From Caulobacter vibrioides (GTDB taxonomy: Bacteria; Pseudomonadota; Alphaproteobacteria; Caulobacterales; Caulobacteraceae): a stretch of 64,000 nucleotides of DNA. A model generated the notes under the pieces. The model was not told the origin of the DNA. It saw nothing but the letters and a program-made list of their open reading frames with translations, and did no database searches. The stretch lies in contig NZ_PJRR01000012.1 in NCBI RefSeq assembly GCF_002858865.1, positions 248,001 through 312,000 of the forward strand. The letters run 5' to 3'. Positions 35,923 to 45,714 of the stretch are shown here, one piece after another. A program made the position numbers and the translations under genes. Position 1 is the stretch's first letter, and every line of letters starts with the position of its first letter.

Positions 35923-36891
35923 CTATTCCGGCAGGACGATGGCGTCGCCGCCGGCCGCCCGGACCTCGGCGCCCAGCGTCAGGCCGAACGCGCGCGCCTC
36001 GGCGATATCGTCGGCGCCGGTCAGGGTGATGTCGCCTTCGCGGCGGAAACGCTGAGCGCCGTCGGGGGTCAGGGCCTCGACGATCATCGAAAGCCGCGCA
36101 CCGTCCAGGATCGCACGCGCCCCGATGGCGGTGCGGCAGGAGCCTTCCAGCGCCAGGAGGGCGCCGCGCTCGGCGGCCACAGCGATCGTTGTCTCCCGGC
36201 AGCGGACAGCCTCGAGCCACGGCGCGCCGATATCCTCGGCGCGGGTCTCGATGACCAGGGCGCCCTGGCCCGGCGCCGGCGGACAGGCGTCGGGATCGAG
36301 CCAGCTCCTGGTCAGATGGCCAAGGCCCAGGCGATTGAGGCCCGACTGGGCCAGCAGGATCGCGTCGGCCTCGCCGCGCTCCAGCTTGGCCAGGCGCGTG
36401 TCGACATTGCCGCGCAGCATGACGATCTCAAGATCGGGCCGCACGTGCAGGGCCTGGGCCTGGCGGCGCAAGGACGCGGTCCCAAGGCGCGCGCCCTTGG
36501 GCAGGTCTTCCAGTCGCTCGCAGACATGGCTGATGAAGGCGTCGCGCGGATCCTCGCGCTCGGGCGTGGCGGCCAGGACAAGCCCTGGCGGCAGCTCGGC
36601 CGGCATGTCCTTCAGCGAATGGACGGCGCAGTCGATGCGACCGTCCAGCAGGGCCTCCTCGATCTCCTTGGTGAAGAGGCCCTTGCCGCCGATCTCCATC
36701 AGGCGGCGATCCTGGATGCGGTCACCGCTGGTGACGATCGGGATCAGCGGGGCGGCCGCCTCGATCTCGTCCTTGGACGCTCCGGCCGGAACCCCCAATG
36801 CGTGGGCGATCCGCGCCTGCATGAGGCCCGATTGCGCCAGGGACAGCTTGGAGCCGCGCGCGCCGATGCGGATGGGAGGTTGCCGGGACAC
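35923..36891 (-). CDS. hemC: porphobilinogen deaminase (hydroxymethylbilane synthase)
   Basis: The 322-residue enzyme polymerises four porphobilinogens. The N-terminal RIGARGSKLSLAQ, the DRIQDRRLMEIGGKGLFTKEIEEAL block, HSLKDMP, and GTASLRRQAQ are family signatures. Binding of the dipyrromethane cofactor is through a Cys in the region GSCRTAIGA (Cys near residue 250). It is divergent from tsaD with only 72 bases between the starts, so promoters overlap. It heads the hemC-hemD-mitofilin-hemY operon. Confidence 0.95.
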   Translation of the reverse strand: MSRQPPIRIGARGSKLSLAQSGLMQARIAHALGVPAGASKDEIEAAAPLIPIVTSGDRIQDRRLMEIGGKGLFTKEIEEALLDGRIDCAVHSLKDMPAELPPGLVLAATPEREDPRDAFISHVCERLEDLPKGARLGTASLRRQAQALHVRPDLEIVMLRGNVDTRLAKLERGEADAILLAQSGLNRLGLGHLTRSWLDPDACPPAPGQGALVIETRAEDIGAPWLEAVRCRETTIAVAAERGALLALEGSCRTAIGARAILDGARLSMIVEALTPDGAQRFRREGDITLTGADDIAEARAFGLTLGAEVRAAGGDAIVLPE

Positions 36892-36963
36892 GGTCTGAAC
36901 GTTACCTGCGGAGACGAAAACTCGTCTTCGCTGCTACAGGAGCGGCGGAAAGCCCGCAACCTG

Positions 36964-38067
36964 ATGACATCCCCTAAGCAATCCGACCTTCTCATCCTCG
37001 GCCTTGAGACCAGCTGCGATGAAACCGCGGCCTCGGTCGTGCGCCGCGCTGCGGACGGGACGGTGACGGTGCTGTCGTCGGTGATCGGCACCCAGTTCGA
37101 GAAGCACGCCCCGTTTGGCGGCGTCGTGCCCGAGATCGCCGCCCGGGCCCACGTCGAGTCGATCGACGCCATCGCCGCCGAGGCTGTTCGCGCGGCGGGC
37201 GTCGGGTTCGGAGATCTGGACGGGGTCGCCGCCACGGCGGGGCCAGGCCTTGTGGGCGGGGTCATGGTGGGGCTGGCGTTCGGCAAGGCCGTAGCCTTGG
37301 CGCGGGGCGTGCCGCTGGTGGCCGTCAACCACCTGGAGGGTCACGCCGTCTCGGCCCGCCTGGGCGCCGACATCGCCTATCCGTTCCTGCTGCTGCTGGT
37401 GTCCGGCGGGCATTGTCAGCTGCTGGAGGTGTCGGGCGTCGGGGCCTGCAAGCGCCTGGGCACCACGATCGACGACGCCGCCGGCGAGGCCTTCGACAAG
37501 ATCGCCAAGAGTCTGGGCCTGCCCTATCCCGGCGGCCCGGCGCTGGAGAAGCTGGCCGTGGGCGGCGATCCGGCCCGCTACGCCCTGCCCCGCGCGCTCT
37601 TGGGCCGCAAGGATTGCGACTTCTCGTTCTCGGGCCTGAAGACCGCCGCCGCGCGGATCGCCGAGACCCTGACCACCGACGACGCGCGCCGCGATCTGGC
37701 CGCCGGGGTCCAGGCCGCCATCGCCCGCCAGCTGTCGGAGCGGGTCGATCGGGCGATGAAGCTTTACAAGGACGGCCATGACCCGGAGGACCTGCGCTTC
37801 GTGGTCGCCGGCGGCGTGGCGGCCAATGGCGCGGTGCGGGCGGCCCTGCTGGCCGACTGCGAGAAGAACGGCTTTTCGTTCGCCGCGCCGCCCCTGGCCT
37901 ATTGCACCGACAACGCCGCTATGATCGCCCTCGCCGGAGCCGAGCGGCTAGCGCTCGGGATCTTCGATGACCTCGACGCCATCGCTCGTCCGCGCTGGCC
38001 GCTGGACGAGGCCGCGGCGCTGGCCAATCCCGCCAACGCCTACGGACGCAAGGGAGCCAAGGCATGA
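36964..38067 (+). CDS. tsaD: tRNA threonylcarbamoyladenosine transferase TsaD
   Basis: The 367-residue ASKHA-fold protein transfers threonylcarbamoyl to A37 of ANN-decoding tRNAs, with TsaB and Tsa[15 protein letters not shown] opens the protein, and metal-binding NHLEGH is near residue 120; [12 protein letters not shown] and [10 protein letters not shown] are further signatures. An in-frame open region extends far upstream but is not coding, so ATG 36964 (MTSPKQSD) was used. The TGA overlaps the gpsA ATG (ATGA). tsaB lies elsewhere in the window (49082). Confidence 0.94.
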   Translation: MTSPKQSDLLILGLETSCDETAASVVRRAADGTVTVLSSVIGTQFEKHAPFGGVVPEIAARAHVESIDAIAAEAVRAAGVGFGDLDGVAATAGPGLVGGVMVGLAFGKAVALARGVPLVAVNHLEGHAVSARLGADIAYPFLLLLVSGGHCQLLEVSGVGACKRLGTTIDDAAGEAFDKIAKSLGLPYPGGPALEKLAVGGDPARYALPRALLGRKDCDFSFSGLKTAAARIAETLTTDDARRDLAAGVQAAIARQLSERVDRAMKLYKDGHDPEDLRFVVAGGVAANGAVRAALLADCEKNGFSFAAPPLAYCTDNAAMIALAGAERLALGIFDDLDAIARPRWPLDEAAALANPANAYGRKGAKA

Positions 38068-39074
38068 CGTTGCAGCCCATGACCTTTGAGAAGGTTGGCG
38101 TGATCGGCGCCGGCGCCTGGGGCACGGCCCTGGCGCAGGTGGCGGCGCGGGCGGGCCTTGCGGTGACGCTGCAGGCGCGCGAGCCCGAGGTCGTGGCCGC
38201 GATCAATGACACGCACGAGAATGCGGTCTTCCTGCCGGGCATAGCGCTGGAGCCGGGGATCAAGGCCGTCGCCGACCTGGCGGACCTGGCCGACTGCGAC
38301 CTGATCCTGGCCGTCGCCCCCGCCCAGCACCTGCGCGCGGCCCTGACCGCCTTCGCCCCGCATCGCAAGGCCGGCGCGCCTGTGGTGTTGTGCTCCAAGG
38401 GCGTCGAGCAGGGCTCTCTGAAGCTGATGACCGAGGTGGCGGCCGAAGCCCTGCCGGGCGCGCCGATCGCGGTGCTGTCGGGCCCCAGCTTCGCCGGCGA
38501 GGTCGCCCGCAACCTGCCCGCCGCCGTCACCCTGGCCTGCGAGGACGAGGCCCTGGGTCGCGCCATCGCTGAGGCCATCGCCATCCCGACCTTCCGCCCC
38601 TACACCGCCAACGACCTGATCGGCGCCGAGGCCGGCGGGGCGGTGAAGAACGTGCTGGCCATCGCCTGCGGCATCGTCGAGGGCAAGGGCCTGGGCCGCA
38701 ACGCCCACGCCACGGTGATCACCCGCGGCTTCGCCGAGCTGACCCGCCTGGCCGTCGCCCTGGGCGCGCGTCCGGAGACCGTCGCCGGCCTTTGTGGCTT
38801 GGGCGATCTGGTGCTGACCTGCTCCAGCCCCCAATCGCGCAACATGAGCGTGGGTCTGGCGCTCGGCCAGGGCCTGACCCTGGAGCAGGCGCTGGCCGGC
38901 AAGGTCTCGGTCGCTGAAGGCGTGGCCTCGGCCCCCGCCGTGCGCGCCCTGGCCCGCAAGGTCGGCGTCGAGGCCCCGATCTGCGAGGCCGTCGCCGCCA
39001 TCCTGGCGGGCGAGGTCGCGGTCGACGCCGCGATCGCCGGTCTGCTCTCGCGCCCCCTGAAACCCGAAGCCTGA
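38064..39074 (+). CDS. gpsA: NAD(P)-dependent glycerol-3-phosphate dehydrogenase
   Basis: The 336-residue protein reduces dihydroxyacetone phosphate to glycerol 3-phosphate for phospholipid synthesis. The Rossmann motif [14 protein letters not shown] is at about 10-23; [12 protein letters not shown], catalytic Lys in [15 protein letters not shown], and [14 protein letters not shown] follow. Its ATG overlaps the tsaD stop by four bases, so the two are co-translated, a common pairing in alphaproteobacteria. Confidence 0.95.
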   Translation: MTLQPMTFEKVGVIGAGAWGTALAQVAARAGLAVTLQAREPEVVAAINDTHENAVFLPGIALEPGIKAVADLADLADCDLILAVAPAQHLRAALTAFAPHRKAGAPVVLCSKGVEQGSLKLMTEVAAEALPGAPIAVLSGPSFAGEVARNLPAAVTLACEDEALGRAIAEAIAIPTFRPYTANDLIGAEAGGAVKNVLAIACGIVEGKGLGRNAHATVITRGFAELTRLAVALGARPETVAGLCGLGDLVLTCSSPQSRNMSVGLALGQGLTLEQALAGKVSVAEGVASAPAVRALARKVGVEAPICEAVAAILAGEVAVDAAIAGLLSRPLKPEA

Positions 39075-39093
39075 TCAAACAAGGACCGCCCGC

Positions 39094-39375
39094 ATGGCCC
39101 TCTTCGCCATCCTCTGCAAGGACAAGCCCGGCGCGCTGGACACCCGCCTGGCCACCCGCCCCACCCATCTCGACTACCTGAACCAGTCGACGGGCCTGAA
39201 GCTGGCCGGCGCGCTGCTGGGCGATGACGGCAATCCGATCGGCTCGCTGCTGATCGTCGAGGCCGAGGATCTGGCCGCCGCCCAGGCCCAGGCCGACAAC
39301 GACCCGTTCACCACCGCCGGGGTGTTCGAAAGCGTCGAGGTGCGGCCCTGGCGCGTGGCGATCGGCGCGCTCTGA
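39094..39375 (+). CDS. YciI-like protein
   Basis: The 93-residue protein begins MALFAILCKDKPGALDTRLATRP and has the compact ferredoxin-like YCII fold pattern (FAI…D.P, LLGDDGNPIGSLLIVEAEDLAAAQAQADNDPF). The Asp-His-type residues proposed as catalytic in this family are partly visible (HLDYL). Function of YCII domains is unclear; some are dehydrohalogenases or heme-related. It follows gpsA by 20 bases and precedes a Rieske gene by 4, making a probable operon. Confidence 0.8.
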   Translation: MALFAILCKDKPGALDTRLATRPTHLDYLNQSTGLKLAGALLGDDGNPIGSLLIVEAEDLAAAQAQADNDPFTTAGVFESVEVRPWRVAIGAL

Positions 39376-39379
39376 GCCG

Positions 39380-39748
39380 TTGCGGGACGCCGACGACAAT
39401 CCCGCCCGTCCCCCGGCGGGGACCGTGCTGTGCGGCCTGGACGAGATCGCCTCGCCCGGGTCGAAGGGCTTTCGCTGGCGCGAGGGCGACGCGATGTTCG
39501 CCGGCTTCGTGGTCCGCAAGGGCGAGGCCCTGGTCGGCTATGTCGACAGCTGCCCGCACGCCGGCTGGCCCCTGGCCGGTTTCGCCGGCCGCTACCTGAC
39601 CCGCGACAATGACCTGATCCTGTGTTCCGGCCACGCGGCCCTCTTCCGCATCGAGGACGGCGGCTGCGTGGCGGGGCCCTGCCCGACCAGCGCCCGCCTG
39701 ACGCCTTGGCCCGTCGCCGTGTGCGACGGACAGATCGTCACGGCCTGA
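39380..39748 (+). CDS. Rieske [2Fe-2S] small protein
   Basis: The 122-residue protein carries a Rieske cluster motif, CPHAGW at about 59-64 (Cys-X-His) and CSGHAAL at about 83-89 (Cys-X2-His), and so is a soluble ferredoxin-like electron carrier or regulatory subunit. No oxygenase partner is nearby. The start is uncertain: TTG 39380 gives the longest frame and lies 4 bases after the YciI-like stop; GTG 39424 would drop about 15 residues. It is part of the tsaD-gpsA-yciI-rieske run. Confidence 0.85.
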   Translation: MRDADDNPARPPAGTVLCGLDEIASPGSKGFRWREGDAMFAGFVVRKGEALVGYVDSCPHAGWPLAGFAGRYLTRDNDLILCSGHAALFRIEDGGCVAGPCPTSARLTPWPVAVCDGQIVTA

Positions 39749-39805
39749 CCCTTCCTTAAGACCTTGGTCCTAGTCTCCCCCGCAACCGATGGAGGAGCCG
39801 GGACC

Positions 39806-40579
39806 ATGACCGCCGACATGCACTTCGACGCCGAGACGGTCACCCATCGCGGCGGCCTCTCGAAGCTGCGCTCGCTGACCAAGGTCAATCCGCGCCTGGC
39901 GCCGAACCTGGCCAAGACCATGCTGGGCGGTCCGCGCGACCACGCCGTGGTCGAGGCCTTCAACAGCCACGCCGCCGACAAGGGCTTCGAGTTCACCTCG
40001 ACCTGGGCCAGCAACAACATCCCCTTCGTCACGCCGCTGCTGCGCGACTTCGCGGCCAAGCGGCCGGCGGGCGAGGCGATCCGCTACATGGAGATCGGCG
40101 CCTATGAGGGCCGGAACCTGGCCTTCATGGACTGGCTTCTGCCCGACCGCCTGGCGGTCACGGTCATCGATCCGTGGTTCGACGAGGCGCTGAACCCGGA
40201 AGAGAAGTACCACGCCGTCGAGCCGCGCTTCCGTCGCAACATGGACAAGTGCGGCTTCAAGAGCCTTTCGACCCACAAGGGCTTTTCGACCTACGTCCTG
40301 CCCCAGATGCTGGAACGGGGCGAGCAGTTCGACCTGATCTATGTCGATGGCAGCCATACGGCGCTGGCGGTGCTGATCGACCTGTGCTTCTGCGCCAGCC
40401 TGCTCAGCGTGGGCGGCATGATGGTGCTGGACGACTATTGGCACGACATCAGCGAGATCGGCGGGCCGGGCGTGAAGCAGGCCGTCGACCAGTTCCACGC
40501 CGCCTTCGGCCGCTATTTCGAGATCGCCGCCGTTTACCGTCAGGTGGCGCTGGTGAAGACCGCCGAAATCCCGCGCTAG
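39806..40579 (+). CDS. class I SAM-dependent methyltransferase-like protein
   Basis: The 257-residue protein has a Rossmann-like methyltransferase core: RYMEIGAYEGRNLAFM (motif I), TVIDPWFD, FDLIYVDGSHTALAVL, and LLSVGGMMVLDDYW. This matches the Methyltransf_24-like family of class I enzymes. Substrate is unknown. ATG 39806 has a perfect GGAGGAG ribosome site seven to eight bases upstream; the open frame extends a little farther, but without a start that good. It seems to have its own translation control after the Rieske gene. Confidence 0.82.
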   Translation: MTADMHFDAETVTHRGGLSKLRSLTKVNPRLAPNLAKTMLGGPRDHAVVEAFNSHAADKGFEFTSTWASNNIPFVTPLLRDFAAKRPAGEAIRYMEIGAYEGRNLAFMDWLLPDRLAVTVIDPWFDEALNPEEKYHAVEPRFRRNMDKCGFKSLSTHKGFSTYVLPQMLERGEQFDLIYVDGSHTALAVLIDLCFCASLLSVGGMMVLDDYWHDISEIGGPGVKQAVDQFHAAFGRYFEIAAVYRQVALVKTAEIPR

Positions 40580-40590
40580 CGACGGTTCTC

Positions 40591-40627
40591 TAGAAATTCA
40601 TTTAAATACAATATTTTAGGTATTTCG
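40591..40627. other. AT-rich patch upstream of the chemoreceptor gene
   Basis: CTAGAAATTCATTTAAATACAA and following bases make a short A+T-rich island in otherwise GC-rich DNA, roughly 115-150 bases before the mcp start. It could be a promoter UP element or a nucleoid-protein site. I see no definite -10/-35 pair. Confidence 0.3.
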
Positions 40628-40740
40628 CCGACCATAGGTCTGCGACATCATGCCACCCATGCGAGAATGTCATGGTTAAGGCCCGCTAGACTGGTTGGGC
40701 CGCATGCTCCGCCCATTCGGATCTGCGGAGAGGTCGCGAT

Positions 40741-42537
40741 ATGGCGTCGTTGGGTCAGAAGGTCATGGGGGCCGCCGGCGGCGCGGCGCTTCTCTGCGCA
40801 GCCACGGCCGGCGCCGGCCTGTGGGTGGCCTGGAGCCTGGATTCCGCCCTCAGCCGCGCCGAAGCCTCGGCCAGGATCCTGCGCCTGCATATGCATGCCG
40901 ACATGATGCACGACGCCTTGCGCGCCGATGTTCTGGGCGCGATCATGTCCAGCGACCCGACGCTTGGAGTCGACCTCAAGGTCGTGCGGGCGGATCTGGC
41001 CGAACACACCCAGGCCTTCCGGGACGACATCGCCCAGAGCGGCGAACTCGCCCACAATCCCAGGACCAAGGCCGCCCTCCTGGCGGTCGAGACTCCGCTC
41101 AACGCCTACATCGCCGCAGCCGAGGACATCGTCGGAACCGCCGATGTCGACCCCGCCGCCGCACACGCCAAGCTGACGGACTTTGGCCAGCAGTTCTCGA
41201 CGCTTGAGGACAAGATGGAGGCCGCCTCGACCGAGATCGAGGCGGCGGCTTCGCACGACACGAACGCGGCCAAGTCGCTCGGTCTGCTGGGCCAAGCGAT
41301 CATGGCGGGGCTTCTGCTGCTGGCGGTGGCCCTCGCGGCGGTGCTGATGTTCGCCGCCCGCCGGGGCCTGGTCGCGCCGCTCACCGAGATCACCCGTTGC
41401 CTGCGCCGCCTGGCCGCCGGGGATCTGGACGTCATCCTGCCGAGGAAGAAGAGCCAGGACGAGATCGGCCAGATCACCGACGCGCTGCGCAGCTTCCATG
41501 AGACCGTCGAGGCGCGCCGCAAGGAGCTCGAAGCGGCCGATGTGCGCGAGGCGCTGGAAATCGAACGGCGCGCGGCCGATCAGCGTCGCGCGGAGGCTGA
41601 CGCCACGCAGAAGGCCGTCGTCGAAAGCCTGGCGCTCGCGCTGGGCCGCATGTCCCAAGGCGACCTGACCTGCCGCATCGATCGCGCCTTCCCCTCTGGC
41701 TACGAAGCCCTTCGCGTCGATTTCAACACCGCCATCGAGAAGCTGTCGGGCGTCATCGCGGCCTCGCTCGACGCGACGCGGGCGATCCACGGCGGCACGG
41801 CCGAAATCTCCGAGGCGGCCGATGAGCTGGCCACCCGCACCGAACGGCAGGCGGCCAGCCTGGAAGAAGCCGTGGCGGCGCTGGACGAGATCACCAGCAC
41901 GGTGCGCCAGACGGCCGACGGAGCGTCGCGCGCCCGCAAGGTGGTGGAGCGCGCGCGATCCGCCGCCGACGCCTCCGGCTCGATCGTCAGCCAGGCGGTC
42001 GAAGCCATGGGCGCCATCGAGAAGTCGTCCAGCCAGATCGGCCAGATCATCGGCGTGATCGACGAGATCGCCTTCCAGACCAACCTCCTCGCCCTGAACG
42101 CTGGCGTCGAAGCCGCTCGTGCGGGCGAAGCGGGACGCGGCTTTGCGGTGGTCGCCCAGGAAGTTCGGGCCCTGGCCCAGCGCTCAGCCGACGCCGCCAA
42201 GGAGATCAAGACCCTCATCAGCACGAGCACCGCCGAGGTGGGACAGGGCGTGGAGTATGTCGGCAAGGCCGGCGAGGCCCTGCGCGCCATCGCCCACGAG
42301 GTCGACGAGATCGACGATCTCGTCACCGCCATGGCCGCGTCCACCCAGCAGCAGGCGCGGGGTCTTTCCGAGGTCAATACGACCATGAACCAGATGGATC
42401 AGGTGACACAGCGGAACGCAGCCATGGTCGAGGAGACCACCGCCGCCAGCCATACCCTGGCGCAGGAAGCCACACGACTGGCGCAGCGCATGGGCGAACT
42501 GCGGATCATGCGCGCCGGAATGCAGGCGGCGGCCTAG
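40741..42537 (+). CDS. methyl-accepting chemotaxis protein
   Basis: The 598-residue transducer has transmembrane helices at about 7-30 and 188-210 bounding a periplasmic four-helix sensor, a HAMP (RRGLVAPLTEITRCLRRLAAGDLDV), a second HAMP-like region, and a cytoplasmic signalling domain. Hairpin tip EIAFQTNLLALNAGVEAARAGEAGRGF is canonical, so it contacts CheA/CheW. The C-terminus lacks the CheR pentapeptide seen in high-abundance receptors. GAGAGG precedes the ATG. Its stop codon is inside the palindrome at 42534-42576. Ligand unknown. Confidence 0.93.
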   Translation: MASLGQKVMGAAGGAALLCAATAGAGLWVAWSLDSALSRAEASARILRLHMHADMMHDALRADVLGAIMSSDPTLGVDLKVVRADLAEHTQAFRDDIAQSGELAHNPRTKAALLAVETPLNAYIAAAEDIVGTADVDPAAAHAKLTDFGQQFSTLEDKMEAASTEIEAAASHDTNAAKSLGLLGQAIMAGLLLLAVALAAVLMFAARRGLVAPLTEITRCLRRLAAGDLDVILPRKKSQDEIGQITDALRSFHETVEARRKELEAADVREALEIERRAADQRRAEADATQKAVVESLALALGRMSQGDLTCRIDRAFPSGYEALRVDFNTAIEKLSGVIAASLDATRAIHGGTAEISEAADELATRTERQAASLEEAVAALDEITSTVRQTADGASRARKVVERARSAADASGSIVSQAVEAMGAIEKSSSQIGQIIGVIDEIAFQTNLLALNAGVEAARAGEAGRGFAVVAQEVRALAQRSADAAKEIKTLISTSTAEVGQGVEYVGKAGEALRAIAHEVDEIDDLVTAMAASTQQQARGLSEVNTTMNQMDQVTQRNAAMVEETTAASHTLAQEATRLAQRMGELRIMRAGMQAAA

Positions 42538-42576
42538 AGCGTTTTCCGATCTGTTTGGATCGGAGAAACGCTCTAG
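42534..42576. repeat. GCTCTAG-type palindrome supplying the mcp stop
   Basis: CTAGAGCGTTTTCCGATC and GATCGGAGAAACGCTCTAG are mirrored around TGTTTG. TAG at 42535-42537 is the mcp stop codon. The same inner arm is at 17393-17423. Confidence 0.75.
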
Positions 42577-42590
42577 GCCTTTGTATTAAC

Positions 42591-42638
42591 GCATTTTCTG
42601 ACGACGAACCGGATCCACTTCGTCGGAAAATGCTCTAG
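42591..42638. repeat. GCTCTAG-type palindrome, second tandem copy
   Basis: GCATTTTCTGACGA and TCGTCGGAAAATGC arms flank ACCGGATCCACT; the right edge is GCTCTAG. The right arm matches the degenerate copy near 5852-5872. Confidence 0.7.
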
Positions 42639-42728
42639 ATCACACGCCGCCGGCGGTCGAGGAACGGGCCGGTCGCGGGGTCTAGAGTGGGCCTTGACGC
42701 CCTCTCATCGAACGCCCAGAAGCCGAGC

Positions 42729-44339
42729 GTGACTGATACCGCGCCGCCCGCATCCGCCCCGAAAAAAGCCCCCGGCATGATCCGGTCCTCGGCGATCTAT
42801 TCGGGCCTGACCCTGGTCAGCCGACTGATGGGCTTCGTGCGCGATCTGGTGATCTCGTACTTCCTGGGGGCCAGCGCCAATTTCGCGGCCGACGCCTTCA
42901 ACACCGCCCAGATGTTCCCCAACCTGTTCCGGCGGATCTTCGCCGAGGGGGCCTTCGCGGCGGCCTTCGTGCCGGCCTATTCCAAGACCCTGGACCGCGA
43001 CGGGGCCGAGGTGGCCGACAAGCTGGCCGCCGACGCCATGGCCACCATCGCCGCCTTCACGGTGGGCCTGACCCTGATCGCCCAGGCGACCATGCCTTGG
43101 CTGATGATGGTGATCAGCCCGGGCTTCGGCTTTGGCACCGACAAGTACAAGCTGGCCGTGATCCTGACCCAGATCACCATGCCCTATCTGCCCTGCATGG
43201 CGATCGTGGCCCTGCTGTCAGGCGTGCTGAACGCCCGGGGCAAGTTCATCGTCTCGGCCGCAGCCCCGATCCTGCTGAACCTTGTGACCCTGATCGCTGT
43301 GATCCCGACCCGCAACGCCCATGACGCGGCCGTGGCGGCCTCATGGGGCATCTTCGCAGCCGGGCTCGCCCAGGTGGCGCTGCTGGTCTGGGCGGTGCGC
43401 AAGGCCGGAGCCACCATCCGCTGGCGGCTTCCGCGCCTGACGCCGGAGATCAGGGGCCTGATTGCCCTGGCCATACCGGGCGCCATCGCCGCCAGCGCCA
43501 GCCAGATCAACATCACCATCTCGGGCGTGCTGGCCAGCCATGTGAACGGCGCGCGGACCTGGCTGGCCTATGCTGACCGCCTGTACCAACTGCCGCTGGG
43601 CCTGGTGGGCGTGGCCATCGGCGTGGCCTTGCTGCCGCGCCTGTCGCGGGCCGTGGCCGCCGAGGATCGCGCCGAGGCGCAAGGGGCCATGGACCAGGCC
43701 ATCGTCTTCGCCCTGGCCCTGACCCTGCCGGCCGCCGTGGCCCTGTTCAGCATTCCGTTCTTCCTGATCGACGGCCTGTTCACCCGGGGCGAGTTCACGG
43801 TGTTCGACGCCCGCCAGACGGCCAACGCCCTGCTGCACTACGGCTGGGGCACCCCGGCCTTCGTGCTGGCCCGCATCCTGTCGCCGGCCTTCTTCGCCCG
43901 GGGCGACACCAAGGGTCCGATGCGGTTCGCCCTGATCTCGGTGGCGGTGAACATCGGCTTGGGCCTTGCCCTGTTCCCGGTCATGGGCGTGCCCGGCCTG
44001 GCGGCGGCGACCAGCGCCGCCTCGTGGATCAATGTGCTGCAGATGGCCCTGACCCTGCGCAAGCGCGGCGACTACGCGCCCAGCGCCGCCGCCTGGGGCA
44101 AGATCATTCGGGTGCTGGCGGCCAGCGTGGCCCTGGGCCTGATCCTGGCGGCGATCTCGCACGGGCGCGCCGCCCTAGAGGCCCCGATCCTGGCCGTGGG
44201 TATCGGCTCGGCCAAGGAGTTGGCCATCCTGGCCACCTGCGCCCTGGCGGCGGGGCTCTACCCCGTGCTGCTGCTGCTGTCAGGCGGGGTCACCCTGGCC
44301 GAGGCCAGGACCGTGCTGCGACGGGGCGCCGGCCGCTGA
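42729..44339 (+). CDS. murJ: lipid II flippase MurJ
   Basis: The polytopic protein (536 residues from this start) has about 14 hydrophobic segments and the MurJ/MviN signatures RSSAIYSGLTLVSRLMGFVRDL, ANFAADAFNTAQMFPNLFRRIFAEGAFAAAFVP and TRGEFT. It translocates lipid II for peptidoglycan synthesis. The start is ambiguous: GTG 42687 gives 550 residues, GTG 42729 is used here and ATG 42777 starts at the conserved core (MIRSSAIY). It is upstream of trpS in the same direction. Related to the drug/oligosaccharide MOP superfamily, but MurJ motifs are decisive. Confidence 0.92.
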   Translation: MTDTAPPASAPKKAPGMIRSSAIYSGLTLVSRLMGFVRDLVISYFLGASANFAADAFNTAQMFPNLFRRIFAEGAFAAAFVPAYSKTLDRDGAEVADKLAADAMATIAAFTVGLTLIAQATMPWLMMVISPGFGFGTDKYKLAVILTQITMPYLPCMAIVALLSGVLNARGKFIVSAAAPILLNLVTLIAVIPTRNAHDAAVAASWGIFAAGLAQVALLVWAVRKAGATIRWRLPRLTPEIRGLIALAIPGAIAASASQINITISGVLASHVNGARTWLAYADRLYQLPLGLVGVAIGVALLPRLSRAVAAEDRAEAQGAMDQAIVFALALTLPAAVALFSIPFFLIDGLFTRGEFTVFDARQTANALLHYGWGTPAFVLARILSPAFFARGDTKGPMRFALISVAVNIGLGLALFPVMGVPGLAAATSAASWINVLQMALTLRKRGDYAPSAAAWGKIIRVLAASVALGLILAAISHGRAALEAPILAVGIGSAKELAILATCALAAGLYPVLLLLSGGVTLAEARTVLRRGAGR

Positions 44340-44506
44340 GCCGGCTTGCCCTGCGCAGCGCAGAGCGGTAACCAGCGTCCATGGCCGTGATCGGATTGTA
44401 CGCGCCGCGATGGCGCGGCTCACCCTGACCCTGATCGCCGTATCTCCGGATGCGGTTCGCGCCGCCGCGCTCGCCGTTCCAAGTTTCAAGATCCAAGGCT
44501 GAAGCC

Positions 44507-45541
44507 ATGACCGACCAAGCTCCCGTCACCTATGCGGGTCCGCCCCGCGTGCTTTCGGGCGTCCAGCCCTCGGGCGCCCTGCACCTGGGCAACTATCTGG
44601 GCGCGCTGGTGAAGTTCACCCGCCTGCAGCACGAGATCGACACCTTCATCTTCGTGGCCGACCTGCACGCCATCACCGTCTGGCAGGACCCGGCGGCCCT
44701 GGCCCAGCAGACCCGCGAGATCGCGGCCGCCTATATCGCCTCGGGCCTGGACCCGGACAAGGCGACGATCTTCCCGCAGTCGGCCGTGCGCGAGCACGCC
44801 GAGCTCTCCTGGATCTTCAACTGCGTCGCGCGCCTCGGCTGGCTGGACCGCATGACCCAGTTCAAGGAGAAGAGCGGCAAGCACAAGGAGCGCAGCTCGG
44901 TGGGCCTCTACACCTATCCGGTGCTGCAGGCGGCCGACATTCTGATCTACAAGGCCACCCACGTGCCGGTCGGCGAAGACCAGAAGCAGCACCTGGAACT
45001 GACCCGCGACATCGCCCAGAAGTTCAATCACGACTTCAATGCGCCCGGCTTCTTCCCCCTGCCTGATCCGTTGATCCAGGGCCCGGGCGCGCGGGTCATG
45101 TCCTTGCGCGACGGCTCGGCCAAGATGAGCAAGTCCGATCCGTCGGACTATTCGCGCATCAACCTGACCGACACCGCCGACGACATCGCCGCTAAGGTCA
45201 AGAAGGCCCGCACCGATCCGGAACCGCTTCCGGAGACGATCGAGGAACTGGCGACCCGCGCCGAGGCTGACAACCTGGTGGGCATCTTCGCGGCCCTGGC
45301 CGGCAAGACCAAGGCCGAGGTGCTGGCCGACTATGCCGGCAAGGGCTTCGGAACCTTCAAGCCGGCCCTGGCCGAGCTGGCGGTCGAGAGCCTGGCGCCG
45401 GTCGGCGAGCGGATGCGTGGCCTGCTGGGCGATCCGGCGGTGCTGGACGCCATCCTGGCCAAGGGCGCGGAAAAGGCCCGCGAAGCCGCCGCCCCGACCC
45501 TGGCCGAGGTCAAGAAGCTGGTCGGCTTCTGGGGGGCGTAG
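44507..45541 (+). CDS. trpS: tryptophanyl-tRNA synthetase
   Basis: The 344-residue class I enzyme charges tRNA-Trp. It has the HIGH-like [14 protein letters not shown] near residue 20 and the KMSKS loop KMSKSDPSD near residue 205, and lacks a large N-terminal extension. Start ATG 44507 (MTDQAPVT) has AAGGCTGAAG upstream; the longer open frame from 44450 has no family match. The 167-base gap after murJ holds no gene. A bidirectional terminator follows. Confidence 0.95.
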   Translation: MTDQAPVTYAGPPRVLSGVQPSGALHLGNYLGALVKFTRLQHEIDTFIFVADLHAITVWQDPAALAQQTREIAAAYIASGLDPDKATIFPQSAVREHAELSWIFNCVARLGWLDRMTQFKEKSGKHKERSSVGLYTYPVLQAADILIYKATHVPVGEDQKQHLELTRDIAQKFNHDFNAPGFFPLPDPLIQGPGARVMSLRDGSAKMSKSDPSDYSRINLTDTADDIAAKVKKARTDPEPLPETIEELATRAEADNLVGIFAALAGKTKAEVLADYAGKGFGTFKPALAELAVESLAPVGERMRGLLGDPAVLDAILAKGAEKAREAAAPTLAEVKKLVGFWGA

Positions 45542-45552
45542 GTTGAGAGATT

Positions 45553-45713
45553 TCCTTCTCCCCTTGCGGGAGAAGGTGGCCCGAAGGGCCGGATGAGGGG
45601 TCGTACAAACGAAAAACCACCGCGACGGCGGCAAGCCAGTCGCGGTGGCTTCTTTCTTCAACCCCTCACCCGCCTGCTGCGCGGGCCACCCTCTCCCGCA
45701 AGGGGAGAGGGGG
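45553..45713. repeat. REP-like inverted repeat with central bidirectional terminator
   Basis: CCTTCTCCCC…GGATGAGGGGT (45553-45601) and ACCCCTCACC…GGGGAGAGG (45660-45713) are mirror halves. Between them CCACCGCGAC (45617-45626) pairs with GTCGCGGTGG (45639-45648), with A-rich and T-rich flanks, an intrinsic terminator for convergent trpS and the P450 gene. Confidence 0.8.
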
Positions 45714-45714
45714 A

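Noticed and set aside
35593-36963. Upstream extension of tsaD
   Set aside because: It is open only because it lies antisense to hemC/hemD; TsaD homology starts at 36964.
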